From Gemmatimonadota bacterium (GTDB lineage: Bacteria; JAAXHH01): DNA of 64,000 bases. A model generated the notes under the pieces. The model did not search any database. It was not told the origin of the DNA and saw only the letters and a program-made list of their open reading frames with translations. Position 1 is the first letter of the stretch. Each line of letters begins with the position of its first letter. Shown here piece by piece: positions 8,367 to 16,427 of this stretch. Position numbers and translations under genes: made by a program. Where the stretch lies: NCBI GenBank assembly GCA_009841265.1, contig VXMB01000001.1:1-64000 (forward strand), read 5' to 3'.

Positions 8367-9500
8367 TTACCAGTTCGTGAAAGATCCGTCTTCGCGCTGC
8401 AGCATGTGACCCCGGGCCGGTTGGTACGGATGTCGTTTGGCGGCCTCTTCGTCGAACTCCACCCCAAGACCGGGTCGGGCAGGCGGCAGCAGGTAGCCTT
8501 CTTTCCATTCGACCTGGACGGGGAAGACCTCCGGGAGCATGCCCGGCAGCTGGGGCAGTTCCTGCACGGCGAAGTTCGATGACGCCAGACTCAGGTGCAG
8601 GCAGGCCGCCGTGGACACGGGGCCGAGGGGATTGTGCGGCGCCAGGTCGATGTAGTGGGTCTCGCACCAGCCTGCGACCTTGCGCGCCTCGGTCAATCCG
8701 CCCACGAGGCAGAGGTCTGTGCGGGCGTAGTTGATCAGGTCTTCCTCGATCAGTTCCCGGAATTCCCATTTGCTGGTGAAGTGTTCGCCGACACCGAGGG
8801 GTACGGCGACGTGCTGCCGGAGCATGCGGTAGGACGACTTGTTTTCGGAACGCAGGGGATCTTCGATGAAAAAGGGACGGTAGGGTTCGGCGGCACGGCA
8901 GAATGCGACCGCATCGGGCGGGTCGAGACGGGTATGGACGTCGCAGATCAATTCGACGTCGTCGCCCAGGGCTTCCCGGAGGGCCTGGAACAGCGCGATG
9001 CCCGTACGCACCGCCCGGGTGGGCTCCAGTACGTTGCCTTCGTGGGGCAACCCCCAGCGGATGAACTTCCAGCCGTCTTCCATCCGGCTGCGCGCCTGGT
9101 CGACCAGCGCCCCGGACGGACCGTCGCCGCCGCAGTGGGTATAACAGACCGCCTTGTCCCGGCACAGGCCGCCGAGCAACTCGTAGACGGGCACGCCGAG
9201 CGCTTTGCCGTGTATATCCCAGAGGGCGATGTCGATGGCGCTGACCGCGGCGGAAAGGGCGTGGGCGCCGGGAAAGAAACCGCCGCGGAACATCACCTGC
9301 CAGAGGTGTTCTTTGCGCACCGGGTCCTGGCCGACGAGCCGGTCGCGGAGGGCGTGGACGATCTCCTTGACGGCCAGTTCGCACCAGGTCAGGCCGCTTT
9401 CACCGATCCCGTAGATGCCCTCGTCCGTCTCCACCTTGACGATGAGATAGTTTCGGCTTCCGCCCCAGACCGGAAAGACTTTGACGTCGGAAATGCGCAT
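8367..9500 (-). CDS. Mandelate racemase/muconate lactonizing enzyme family protein (sugar-acid dehydratase-like)
   Basis: An enolase-superfamily enzyme of 377 residues, starting at ATG 9500 (MRISDVKVFPVW). Upstream in-frame sequence is Arg-rich and not protein-like; an AAGGAG lies rather far (18 nt) from the ATG. Metal ligands and catalytic residues can be read: LICDVHTRLD (Asp plus His), FFIEDPL (Glu), GVGEHF (Glu), LAPHNPLGPV (His). The D-x-H and HNPxGP pattern is that of D-galactonate or D-mannonate dehydratase-like enzymes, not of mandelate racemase, because the KxK acid/base motif is absent (FIRWGLP). The substrate is unknown. It is probably cytoplasmic. A paralogue lies at 36847-37986. 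Confidence 0.87.
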   Translation of the reverse strand: MRISDVKVFPVWGGSRNYLIVKVETDEGIYGIGESGLTWCELAVKEIVHALRDRLVGQDPVRKEHLWQVMFRGGFFPGAHALSAAVSAIDIALWDIHGKALGVPVYELLGGLCRDKAVCYTHCGGDGPSGALVDQARSRMEDGWKFIRWGLPHEGNVLEPTRAVRTGIALFQALREALGDDVELICDVHTRLDPPDAVAFCRAAEPYRPFFIEDPLRSENKSSYRMLRQHVAVPLGVGEHFTSKWEFRELIEEDLINYARTDLCLVGGLTEARKVAGWCETHYIDLAPHNPLGPVSTAACLHLSLASSNFAVQELPQLPGMLPEVFPVQVEWKEGYLLPPARPGLGVEFDEEAAKRHPYQPARGHMLQREDGSFTNW

Positions 9501-9564
9501 GGGTATCGCAGGCTTCTGCTCCTTGCCGTGAGAGCGGAGGCCGGGAGCCTGCTGCTCGTTCCTT

Positions 9565-9600
9565 AACCGTGATCTACTTATCTGGAACCGTGATCTACTT
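9565..9600. repeat. 21-bp tandem duplication at the msrB 3' end
   Basis: The 15-mer aaccgtgatctactt occurs at 9565-9579 and again at 9586-9600, so a 21-bp unit is almost perfectly duplicated. The right copy contains the msrB stop codon (cta 9595-9597). The left copy repeats the stop region just outside the gene. Confidence 0.85.
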
Positions 9601-10155
9601 CTCGGGCTCAAAGTCCAGGGAAGCGGAATTCATGCAGTACCGCAGGCCCGTTGGCTGCGGGCCGTCGGTAAACACGTGCCCCAGGTGAGAGTCGCATCGC
9701 TTGCACAACACCTCTGTACGGATCATGCCGTAGCTGAGGTCCTGCTTCTCGTCGATGTTCTCTTCGGCGACCGGCTCGTAGAAACTGGGCCAGCCTGTGC
9801 CGGATTCGTACTTGGTCCTGGACGAGAAGAGCGGCGTGCCGCAACCGATGCACTTGTAGACACCGTCTTCATTGTGCTTGTTGTATTTACCCGTAAAGGC
9901 CCGTTCCGTGCCCTTCTCCCGGGTGACATAGTACTGCTCGTCGGTGAGTCGCTCTTTCCATTCGTCTTTGGTCCTGACCACTTTATCCACCGTAACGGCT
10001 CCTTTCTTCGTTCCGTCGGAAGCGACCTCGACAATGGTCACCTTCTCAACCTTACCGGACTTGTCCTGGGCCACCGCCTCGTCCTGTCTCGGCATGCCCG
10101 AATCGCATGCGGCTACGAAGGCAAACGCGGATACGGCTAAGATCATTCGGTACAT
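9595..10155 (-). CDS. msrB: Peptide-methionine (R)-S-oxide reductase, lipoprotein
   Basis: A 186-residue protein that reduces methionine-R-sulfoxide in proteins. The MsrB domain is complete: two zinc CxxC pairs (CIGC and CKRC), GTGWPSF, the SHLGHVF motif and the catalytic Cys in RYCMNSASL. The N-terminus ([17 protein letters not shown]) is a lipoprotein signal with a lipobox-like VAAC at Cys17, so the enzyme is probably membrane-anchored and acts in the periplasm. Residues 18-55 are a linker. The ATG at 10155 has GGAGG 7-10 bases upstream. No MsrA or redox partner is adjacent, and it sits 75 bp downstream of glyA on the same strand. Confidence 0.95.
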   Translation of the reverse strand: MYRMILAVSAFAFVAACDSGMPRQDEAVAQDKSGKVEKVTIVEVASDGTKKGAVTVDKVVRTKDEWKERLTDEQYYVTREKGTERAFTGKYNKHNEDGVYKCIGCGTPLFSSRTKYESGTGWPSFYEPVAEENIDEKQDLSYGMIRTEVLCKRCDSHLGHVFTDGPQPTGLRYCMNSASLDFEPEK

Positions 10156-10229
10156 GACGCCACCTCCCCGTCAACAATCGAGTTTCGGTCGGATTCGGCC
10201 AACAGGGCGCTAGCCGGTGCCAACAGGCG

Positions 10230-11519
10230 CTAACCGGTGCCAATCTCCTGCATGAGCGCCGCCCCGGCCGTGGAAATCCCGGGGACGGGGAAACCGGCAC
10301 AGAGTTCCCTGACCTCATCATGGATCGACGATAGTTTCTCGTCGTTTCCGTGGTTTTCGATTGCCGTGTCGATCCAGCAGGCGATCTGCTTCATCTCGGG
10401 TTCCTTCATCCCTCGCGTCGTGGCCGCGGGCGTGCCGATGCGGATCCCGCTCGGGCTGAAGGGCGATCTCGTGTCGAAGGGCACCGTGTTCTTGTTCACG
10501 GTCAGTCCGGCCTTGTCGAGGGCGGTTTCGGCGTCCTTGCCGATGATGCCCTTGTTGGTCAGATCCACCAGGACGAGATGGTTGTCGGTCCCGCCGGAAA
10601 CGAGATCGAAACCGTGCCCGAGCAATGCCTCGGCCAGGGCCTTCGCGTTGGCCACGATCTGGCGGGCATAGTCCATGAACTCCGGCCTCATGGCCTCCTT
10701 GAAGGTCAGCGCCTTGGCCGCCGTGATGTGATCGTGGGGGCCGCCTTGCAGCCCCGGGAACACGGCCCGGTCGATATCCTTCGCGTATTTCTTGTGGCAC
10801 ATGATGATCGCGCTGCGCGGACCCCGCAGCGTCTTGTGGGTGGTCGTGGTGACGACGTCCGTGAAGGGCAGCGGACTCGGATGGACGCCCCCCACGATGA
10901 GACCGGAGATATGGGAGATGTCGGCCATGGGCACGGCCCCGACCTCGTCGGAGATGGCCTTGAACGCCTCGAAGTCGAACTGCCGAGGGTAGGCCGTGGC
11001 CCCGGAGATGATCAGCTTCGGCCGGTGCTCGAGGGCCAGGTCGCGGACCTCGTCCATGTCGATGCGGCCCGTTTCCCGTTGCACCCCGTAGGAGACCACG
11101 TTATAGGACTTGCCGGAGTAGTTGACATGGAGCCCGTGGGTCAGGTGGCCGCCCTGGTCGAGCTTCATGCCCATGATCGTGTCGCCGTAGTCCAGCAGGC
11201 CGAACATGACCGCGGTATTGGCCGGGCTGCCGGAGTAGCACTGCACGTTGACGTGCTCGGCGCCGAAGAGTTCCTTCGCCCGCCGGCGGGCCAGGTTCTC
11301 GATCTTGTCGATGTACTGCTGCCCGCCGTAGTACCGCTTGCCCGGGTATCCTTCGGAGTACTTGTTGGTCAGGACGGACCCCATGGCTTCCAGGATGGCC
11401 GGCGAGACGTAGTTCTCCGAAGGGATGAGTTCGATCCCGTCCCGCTGGCGTTCGCGCTCGGCCACCAGCAGGCCGTATAGTTCTTCGTCTCGTTGCTGTA
11501 TCGCGGAAAAGTCCTGCAT
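10230..11519 (-). CDS. glyA: Serine hydroxymethyltransferase
   Basis: A 429-residue PLP enzyme interconverting serine plus tetrahydrofolate with glycine plus methylene-THF. Visible motifs: [11 protein letters not shown] near the N-terminus, [23 protein letters not shown], the ADISHISGL segment, and the PLP-lysine motif [13 protein letters not shown]. Length is normal for the family (about 415-430). ATG 11519 is chosen because GGGGAG lies 6 bases upstream; the 12 upstream codons are not conserved in the family. It is cytoplasmic and feeds one-carbon units, linking it functionally to serA (27 kb) and metH (57 kb) elsewhere in the window. Confidence 0.97.
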   Translation of the reverse strand: MQDFSAIQQRDEELYGLLVAERERQRDGIELIPSENYVSPAILEAMGSVLTNKYSEGYPGKRYYGGQQYIDKIENLARRRAKELFGAEHVNVQCYSGSPANTAVMFGLLDYGDTIMGMKLDQGGHLTHGLHVNYSGKSYNVVSYGVQRETGRIDMDEVRDLALEHRPKLIISGATAYPRQFDFEAFKAISDEVGAVPMADISHISGLIVGGVHPSPLPFTDVVTTTTHKTLRGPRSAIIMCHKKYAKDIDRAVFPGLQGGPHDHITAAKALTFKEAMRPEFMDYARQIVANAKALAEALLGHGFDLVSGGTDNHLVLVDLTNKGIIGKDAETALDKAGLTVNKNTVPFDTRSPFSPSGIRIGTPAATTRGMKEPEMKQIACWIDTAIENHGNDEKLSSIHDEVRELCAGFPVPGISTAGAALMQEIGTG

Positions 11520-11554
11520 GTTCACTCCCCGTCCCGGGCCTTCGTAAAAACCCA

Positions 11555-11594
11555 CGACTCACGGGTTCATACTAAGCAAATCGGCCGTGAGTCG
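11555..11594. promoter_or_regulatory. Spaced dyad upstream of glyA
   Basis: cgactcacgg (11555-11564) and ccgtgagtcg (11585-11594) are perfect 10-bp inverted repeats with 20 bases between them. They lie 36-75 bp upstream of the glyA start, in the divergent region shared with the small gene at 11782. The position suits a regulator-binding dyad or a leader hairpin of the glyA transcript. No known family is assigned. Confidence 0.35.
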
Positions 11595-11781
11595 CAAGCG
11601 AAAAGGGATGCGTCCAACCCCGTGCGGCACCGCTGTCGGGACGCGGTATCGTGGTACATCGAGGCATGGATTTCTGTCCGTATTTCAACGTTTTTTGCGA
11701 GGTGTCCAAGGTAGTTCCGCACTATAACCTTTACATCATGTCATTTGGCGATCACTAGACGCAGTCCGCGAAGGAGCTGAA

Positions 11782-12009
11782 ATGCCAGGAGAAGATCAGT
11801 TGGAAGTGCCGGCAACCCGTTGGGATTTTCTCGTCGAACGGTTGAACAAAGTCGACAACCGTCTGAACAAGATCGACAATCGCCTGTCCGCCCTCGAAGA
11901 TGCGCAGAAACACGTCGCAACGAAGAGGTGGGTTGTCGGCACGGGACTGACGAGCATCGTCGTGCTGACGGGACTGATCATCAATCTGCTGAACTACTTC
12001 AAACCCTGA
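11782..12009 (+). CDS. Small coiled-coil and single-TM protein (hemolysin XhlA-like topology)
   Basis: A 75-residue protein with a well-placed ribosome-binding site (GAAGGAG, then 5 bases, then ATG 11782). Residues 18-45 form heptad-like repeats (LNKVDNRLNKIDNRLSALED), predicting a parallel coiled coil. Residues 52-70 are one transmembrane segment (VVGTGLTSIVVLTGLIINLL) ending close to the C-terminus. This topology matches the XhlA-type or holin-associated small membrane proteins, but sequence similarity is not enough to assign a function. It stands alone between glyA and an Nramp-like gene, with no lysis genes nearby. Confidence 0.7.
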   Translation: MPGEDQLEVPATRWDFLVERLNKVDNRLNKIDNRLSALEDAQKHVATKRWVVGTGLTSIVVLTGLIINLLNYFKP

Positions 12010-12040
12010 TGGTCCGGAAGACCGGACGTCTTGCGTGTCG

Positions 12041-13525
12041 TCACTTCTGCAGCATGCCCGCGGCGCTGACGACGAAGGCCGAGAGGAGCACCACGGTGGA
12101 GAGCACGCCCAGGACGAGCATGGCGGGACGGGTGCGGTATGCGGGGGGCAGTTTGAAATTCAGGTAGACGGCCGCGCAGCAGACGATGCCCACGCCCAGG
12201 TTGGTGGCCAGGAGCGCCACGATCTGCGTGATCAGGTCGAAGGTGATGTCACTCCAGATCGCCGCGGAGGAGGAGATGAAGAACCAGATCACGATCCAGG
12301 TCTGCAGCCTGCGGTAGGAATAGGACTTGAACCGGGGCCAAACGGCCGTCAGGAATTCATGGGCGAACCGGGTCAGGGCCTCCGGTATGGTGGCCAGGGT
12401 TCCCCACAGGGCCGCGAGGATGGCCACGTAGTACACGGGGATGAGGGCGGCGTGGATCTGCGCCCAGATGGAGGACTGTCGCGTGAGCAGGTCCCACGCG
12501 TTGCCGGGGAGGACCGTCTGCCGCGGGTAGAGCACGACCGCGCCGGCGATCATGAAGGCGGCGGTGACGATGAAGAGCACGAGCGCGCCCATGGACACGT
12601 CCCATTTGAGCGGCGAAAGCAGCACGCGCATGCGCCGCGCCTCCGACGGATCCTCCTTCAGATAGTTGATTTTCAGCGTGTGGTCGATCCGGCTGCCGAG
12701 CCACTCCATCCCGCCATGATTCGTCAGGCCCCAGCCCCGTTGCGCCACCCAGCCGGAATAGGCCAGGTAGGTACTCAATGTGCCTCCCACGTAGCCGAAG
12801 ACGGTGACCAGGTTCAGGAAGTAGTCGTTCCTGGCCGCGATGGGCGCCCAGTCGGGGGCAGCGGGCAGGTTTCCGATGGACAGCGTTCCGATGAGGACGC
12901 CGCCCAAATTTGGCCAGACGATCACGGTGGCCAGGATGGTGCCGGAGACCAGGACGCCGCAGATGATGATCTGCTGCTTCTCCAGGAACTCGTAGGACGT
13001 CAGCAGGCTCAACCCGATGGCCAGGCCCAGGAATCCGGTCGTTACCAGGTTCGCCCAGAACGTATCGGTCGGTCCGGCCGGCAGCGAATCCGAGAAAATG
13101 TGTACGACGAGATTGCCGCAGGGCTTGGCGACCGCCGTCAGGGCGATGCTCAGGGCGAGCAGCTCGATGGTCAAAAGCGTCAGGATGAACCAGCCGCGGG
13201 GACCCGGCAGCTTCGCCAGCATCCGGCCGAAGGGCTGGCCGCTCACCGCCGTGAAACGGCCCAGCAGGTACGTTACGGCGACGCCCTTGACCAGCACGCT
13301 CAGCAGGATGAGCCAGAGCAGGCCGTATTCCGCCCAGGCGCCTACGCCCGTAACCAGGATGGTCTCTCCCGCGCCCACGGCCATGGACGCCACCAGCGCG
13401 GCGGGCCCGAAGAAACCGAGCATGCGCCTGAACTTCCTCCAGGACCACGGTTCCGCGTAGACGCCGGCAGGTTCGGGAATGGACAGGAATTCGGAGGAAT
13501 CGGGACCTTTCGGGGCTTCTTTCAT
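12041..13525 (-). CDS. Nramp-family-related transporter lacking the DPGN motif
   Basis: A 494-residue integral membrane protein with about 11-12 hydrophobic segments and an overall Nramp/APC layout. TM1 contains FFGPAALVASMAVGAGETI, aligning with the Nramp TM1 region where true Mn2+/Fe2+ transporters have DPGN; here it reads GAGE. I also see no TM6 MPH-like metal site. The substrate is therefore unlikely to be bound as in MntH and is unknown. A long loop at residues of about 255-300 (HGGMEWLGSRIDHTLKINY) is also atypical. The gene has no Shine-Dalgarno sequence; a promoter ends 9 bases before the ATG. Confidence 0.75.
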   Translation of the reverse strand: MKEAPKGPDSSEFLSIPEPAGVYAEPWSWRKFRRMLGFFGPAALVASMAVGAGETILVTGVGAWAEYGLLWLILLSVLVKGVAVTYLLGRFTAVSGQPFGRMLAKLPGPRGWFILTLLTIELLALSIALTAVAKPCGNLVVHIFSDSLPAGPTDTFWANLVTTGFLGLAIGLSLLTSYEFLEKQQIIICGVLVSGTILATVIVWPNLGGVLIGTLSIGNLPAAPDWAPIAARNDYFLNLVTVFGYVGGTLSTYLAYSGWVAQRGWGLTNHGGMEWLGSRIDHTLKINYLKEDPSEARRMRVLLSPLKWDVSMGALVLFIVTAAFMIAGAVVLYPRQTVLPGNAWDLLTRQSSIWAQIHAALIPVYYVAILAALWGTLATIPEALTRFAHEFLTAVWPRFKSYSYRRLQTWIVIWFFISSSAAIWSDITFDLITQIVALLATNLGVGIVCCAAVYLNFKLPPAYRTRPAMLVLGVLSTVVLLSAFVVSAAGMLQK

Positions 13526-13534
13526 GGAACTAAA

Positions 13535-13563
13535 ATGATATGATCACGAAGCCGTCACATCAA
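13535..13563 (-). promoter_or_regulatory. Promoter of the Nramp-like gene, leaderless geometry
   Basis: On the minus strand, TTGATG (13563-13558), a 17-bp spacer and TATCAT (13540-13535) precede the ATG at 13525 by only 9 bases. Transcription would start within about 3 bases of the start codon. No ribosome-binding site is present between the -10 and the ATG (tttagttcc). Confidence 0.5.
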
Positions 13564-13690
13564 GCATTAATACCGGGGATGGGCCATGAACGGACCGTGT
13601 TGTGAGACGGCTCTGAATACCGGAACAGTAGCGCAGGCACAACCTGCGAATTTCGTTCACAAAAACCTGTTTCAACCGGTGTCGACTTTG

Positions 13691-13696
13691 TATAAT
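13691..13696 (+). promoter_or_regulatory. Consensus -10 element upstream of the phosphoesterase gene
   Basis: A perfect TATAAT lies about 97 bp before the ATG at 13793 in an otherwise non-coding 267-bp divergent region. The -35 is poor (TGTTTC or CTGTTT at 16-17 bp). A small hairpin (cgcagg 13632-13637, cctgcg 13643-13648) lies just upstream. Confidence 0.4.
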
Positions 13697-13792
13697 CAAC
13701 CCATACCTTCCCTATCTCACGATGTGGATGGTCTACCGGCCATCCGCGCGTTTTCTGGATTGTGATCCGGCGGTCAGAAAGGAAGCCATCCG

Positions 13793-15373
13793 ATGGACCC
13801 CAGCCTTCAGGCGATTTTAGATGAAGCAGGCAAATCAACGACCCGTTCCAAAGACCGGGAAGCCCTGACCCGGCGCGCCTTTCTCAAGCAGGCGGCCTTC
13901 GCGGCCGCGGCGATGGCGACGCCCTTTCCCGTGCTGGCGGATCCGTACGCGCCGCAGGCCGGAAGTAACGCGGCGGCCGGCGCGCATCCCGTCCGCCCGG
14001 TCCGCCCGGTGCGCGTCTCCGGACGCGTCACAGCCGGCCGCGTGAGTCTGGCCGGGGTCGCGGTCACGGACGGGTTGACGGTCACGTCAACAGACGCGGA
14101 CGGACGCTTCGAAATCGTTTCCAATACGCTTCAGACTTTCGTTTCGATCTCCACGCCCGACGGATACGCCATAGCACAGAATCCAAGCGGCACGGCCTCC
14201 TTCTACCGGCCGATCATGGCGGACGGGTCGGGGGAGATGGCCGCGCGCTTCGAACTCGAGGCCCTGGACGGATCGGATGATCGCCACGGATTCCTGGTCC
14301 TCTCCGATCCCCAGACCCAGGACGCCTACGAAATGGGCCTCTTCCACGCGGAGACGGTCCCCGACGTGCGGGAGACCGCTGCCGCGCTGGCCGACCGCCG
14401 GCTGTTCGGCGTGGGCTGCGGGGATATCATGTTCGACGACCTGACCCTGTATCCGGAGTACGAACGGGGCGTAGGTCAAATGGGCATGCCTTTCTTCCAG
14501 GTCGTCGGCAACCACGACCTGGACTTCGGCCCGACCGACGACGGATCCGTCCGCACGTTCTGCCGCCATTTCGGCCCCAACTACTATTCCTTCGACCGGG
14601 GAGAAGTCCACTACATCGTGCTGGACAACGTGTTCTGGCACGGCCAGGGCTACATCGGTTACGTGACCGACGATCAGCTCAACTGGCTCGCCCAGGACCT
14701 TGCCCTGGTGGAAGCCGGCCGGACCGTGGCGGTGTTCAACCACATCCCCCAGTACACTACGCGCCATATCCGAACCGGCGACGGCAGTCCGTCCATCTCG
14801 TCCACGACCGTGAACCGCGAGCGCATGTACCGGATGCTCGAGCCCTACCGGGCCCACGTGTTCTCCGGCCACGTGCACGAACACGAACACATCTTCGAAG
14901 GCGGGGTGCACGAAATCGTCCAGGGCACGGTCTGCGGCGCCTGGTGGAGCGGTCCCATCTGCTGGGACGGGACGCCCAGCGGGTACGGTGTCTACGAGGT
15001 CGACGGATCGGATATCCGATGGCGCTACAAGTCCACGGGACTGGACGAGAACCACCAGATGCGGGTCTATCTCCGCGGCGCCGATCCGGGGGCGCCGGAC
15101 GAGATCGTGGCGAACATCTGGGACTGGGAACCCGATTGGCGGGTCGTCTGGTATGAAGACGGCATGCGGAGAGGCGCCATGGCCCGCCGGCCGGGCACCG
15201 ATCCCCTGTCGGAGTCCATCCACCGCGGGCCAGACCTGCCCGAACGCCGTCCCTGGGTGGATCCGGTCCCCACGAATCACCTGTTCTACGCGCCCGTGTC
15301 ACCCGACGCAGGGAAGGTGGTGGTCGAGGCCACGGACCGCTTCGGCAGGACGTACACAGAAGAATTGGGTTGA
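13793..15373 (+). CDS. Tat-exported calcineurin-like metallophosphoesterase
   Basis: A 526-residue protein. A Tat-type signal (residues 24-46, TRRAFLKQAAFAAAAM) predicts export folded to the periplasm. Residues of about 60-140 form a carboxypeptidase-regulatory-like beta domain (MetallophosN). The phosphoesterase domain shows VLSDPQ, GCGDIMFDD, VVGNHDLDFG, VFNHIPQ and VFSGHVHEHEH, giving the complete di-metal ligand set. The last 130 residues resemble the C-terminal beta domain of this subfamily. The likely substrate is a phosphodiester or phosphomonoester outside the cytoplasm; which one cannot be read from sequence. ATG 13793 has GGAAG 8 bases upstream. It is followed 97 bp later by a PHP-domain gene. 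Confidence 0.9.
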   Translation: MDPSLQAILDEAGKSTTRSKDREALTRRAFLKQAAFAAAAMATPFPVLADPYAPQAGSNAAAGAHPVRPVRPVRVSGRVTAGRVSLAGVAVTDGLTVTSTDADGRFEIVSNTLQTFVSISTPDGYAIAQNPSGTASFYRPIMADGSGEMAARFELEALDGSDDRHGFLVLSDPQTQDAYEMGLFHAETVPDVRETAAALADRRLFGVGCGDIMFDDLTLYPEYERGVGQMGMPFFQVVGNHDLDFGPTDDGSVRTFCRHFGPNYYSFDRGEVHYIVLDNVFWHGQGYIGYVTDDQLNWLAQDLALVEAGRTVAVFNHIPQYTTRHIRTGDGSPSISSTTVNRERMYRMLEPYRAHVFSGHVHEHEHIFEGGVHEIVQGTVCGAWWSGPICWDGTPSGYGVYEVDGSDIRWRYKSTGLDENHQMRVYLRGADPGAPDEIVANIWDWEPDWRVVWYEDGMRRGAMARRPGTDPLSESIHRGPDLPERRPWVDPVPTNHLFYAPVSPDAGKVVVEATDRFGRTYTEELG

Positions 15374-15470
15374 GGCCGGATCTGGCAATTTCAGCGGAAG
15401 CCGGCTACGAGCAGCGTTTCCATTCACTAAGACACGACACCATTAACCGCCAGACCACGGGGAGAGCACC

Positions 15471-16424
15471 ATGGCGAGCGACGGGCTGATCAGCCCCTTC
15501 GACATCGATGACGACGGATACTTCTGGCTCAAGGGCAACCTGCATTCCCACACCACCAATTCCGACGGAAAACCGTCCCCCCAGGAGCGGCTGGACGGTT
15601 ACGTCAACCAGGGTTACGACTTCCTTTGTATCTCCGATCACTACAAGATCACCCGGATCGATACGGTAAGCGCGCCGGACGATTTCGTGCTGGTGCAGGG
15701 AGCGGAGATCCATCCGGAAAACCCCTTCGGCGGCCAGACCCACCATTTCCTGGCGTACAACATCGACGAAGACTTGGACTCGAAGCGCATGCCGCCGCAG
15801 CACGTGATCAACGAAGTCAGGCGGCAGGGCGGCTCGATCTGGCTCGCCCACCCCCACTGGAGTTCGGTCAACATCCTCCGGGACACGCTTCCCCTGGACG
15901 GCCTGGCCGGCATCGAGGTTTTCAACACCACCTGCCGCTGCGCCGGACGGGGCGAGTCCTCCGTGCACTGGGACGACTGGATGGACCTTCTCGGCCGCAC
16001 GATACCGGCCCTGTCCAACGACGATTCCCACGCCCTCGAATCGGACAACAAGGACACCTACGGGGGCTGGAACATGGTGAAGGTCAGGGAACGCTCGGCG
16101 GAAGCGATCATCGACGCGCTGGAACGGGGCTGCGCCTACGCGAGCTCAGGACCCGAGATCCGGGATATCCAGCTTCGCCGGGTCGACGATCGGGGAGACG
16201 GGAATCGCGTCGTTGAGGCGAGCATCCGGTGCTCCGAGGCACAGCGCATCATTGCCGTGTTCGATTCCTACGGAACGGAGCACCGGCCAAAGGACGGCAG
16301 GTCCTTCGAAGAGGCCACGTTTACCCTACGGCCTAACGCGCGTTGGGTGAGATTTGAAATCATCGCGCCGGACGGCACGAAAGCGTGGTCGAACCCGATG
16401 GATCTGGAGAACGCAGGGCGGTAG
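15471..16424 (+). CDS. PHP-domain metal-dependent hydrolase (CehA/McbA-type)
   Basis: A 317-residue protein with a full PHP metal-site series: NLHSHTTNSDG, ISDHYK, GAEIH, LAHPHW and NDDSHA. A beta-rich C-terminal domain of about 90 residues follows (from about 225). PHP enzymes of this branch are trinuclear-metal phosphoesterases or carboxylesterases; no signal peptide is seen, so it is probably cytoplasmic. GGGGAGAG lies 5-12 bases before ATG 15471. It probably belongs with the upstream exported phosphoesterase, both acting on phosphate esters. Its stop codon is 3 bases from the stop of the convergent pentaheme cytochrome gene. Confidence 0.88.
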   Translation: MASDGLISPFDIDDDGYFWLKGNLHSHTTNSDGKPSPQERLDGYVNQGYDFLCISDHYKITRIDTVSAPDDFVLVQGAEIHPENPFGGQTHHFLAYNIDEDLDSKRMPPQHVINEVRRQGGSIWLAHPHWSSVNILRDTLPLDGLAGIEVFNTTCRCAGRGESSVHWDDWMDLLGRTIPALSNDDSHALESDNKDTYGGWNMVKVRERSAEAIIDALERGCAYASSGPEIRDIQLRRVDDRGDGNRVVEASIRCSEAQRIIAVFDSYGTEHRPKDGRSFEEATFTLRPNARWVRFEIIAPDGTKAWSNPMDLENAGR

Positions 16425-16427
16425 AAA

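Noticed and set aside
12035..13543. A 502-codon plus-strand frame opposite the Nramp-like gene
   Set aside because: Gly/Asp/Gln/Arg-rich shadow of a membrane-protein gene; the opposite strand gives about 11 clear transmembrane segments.
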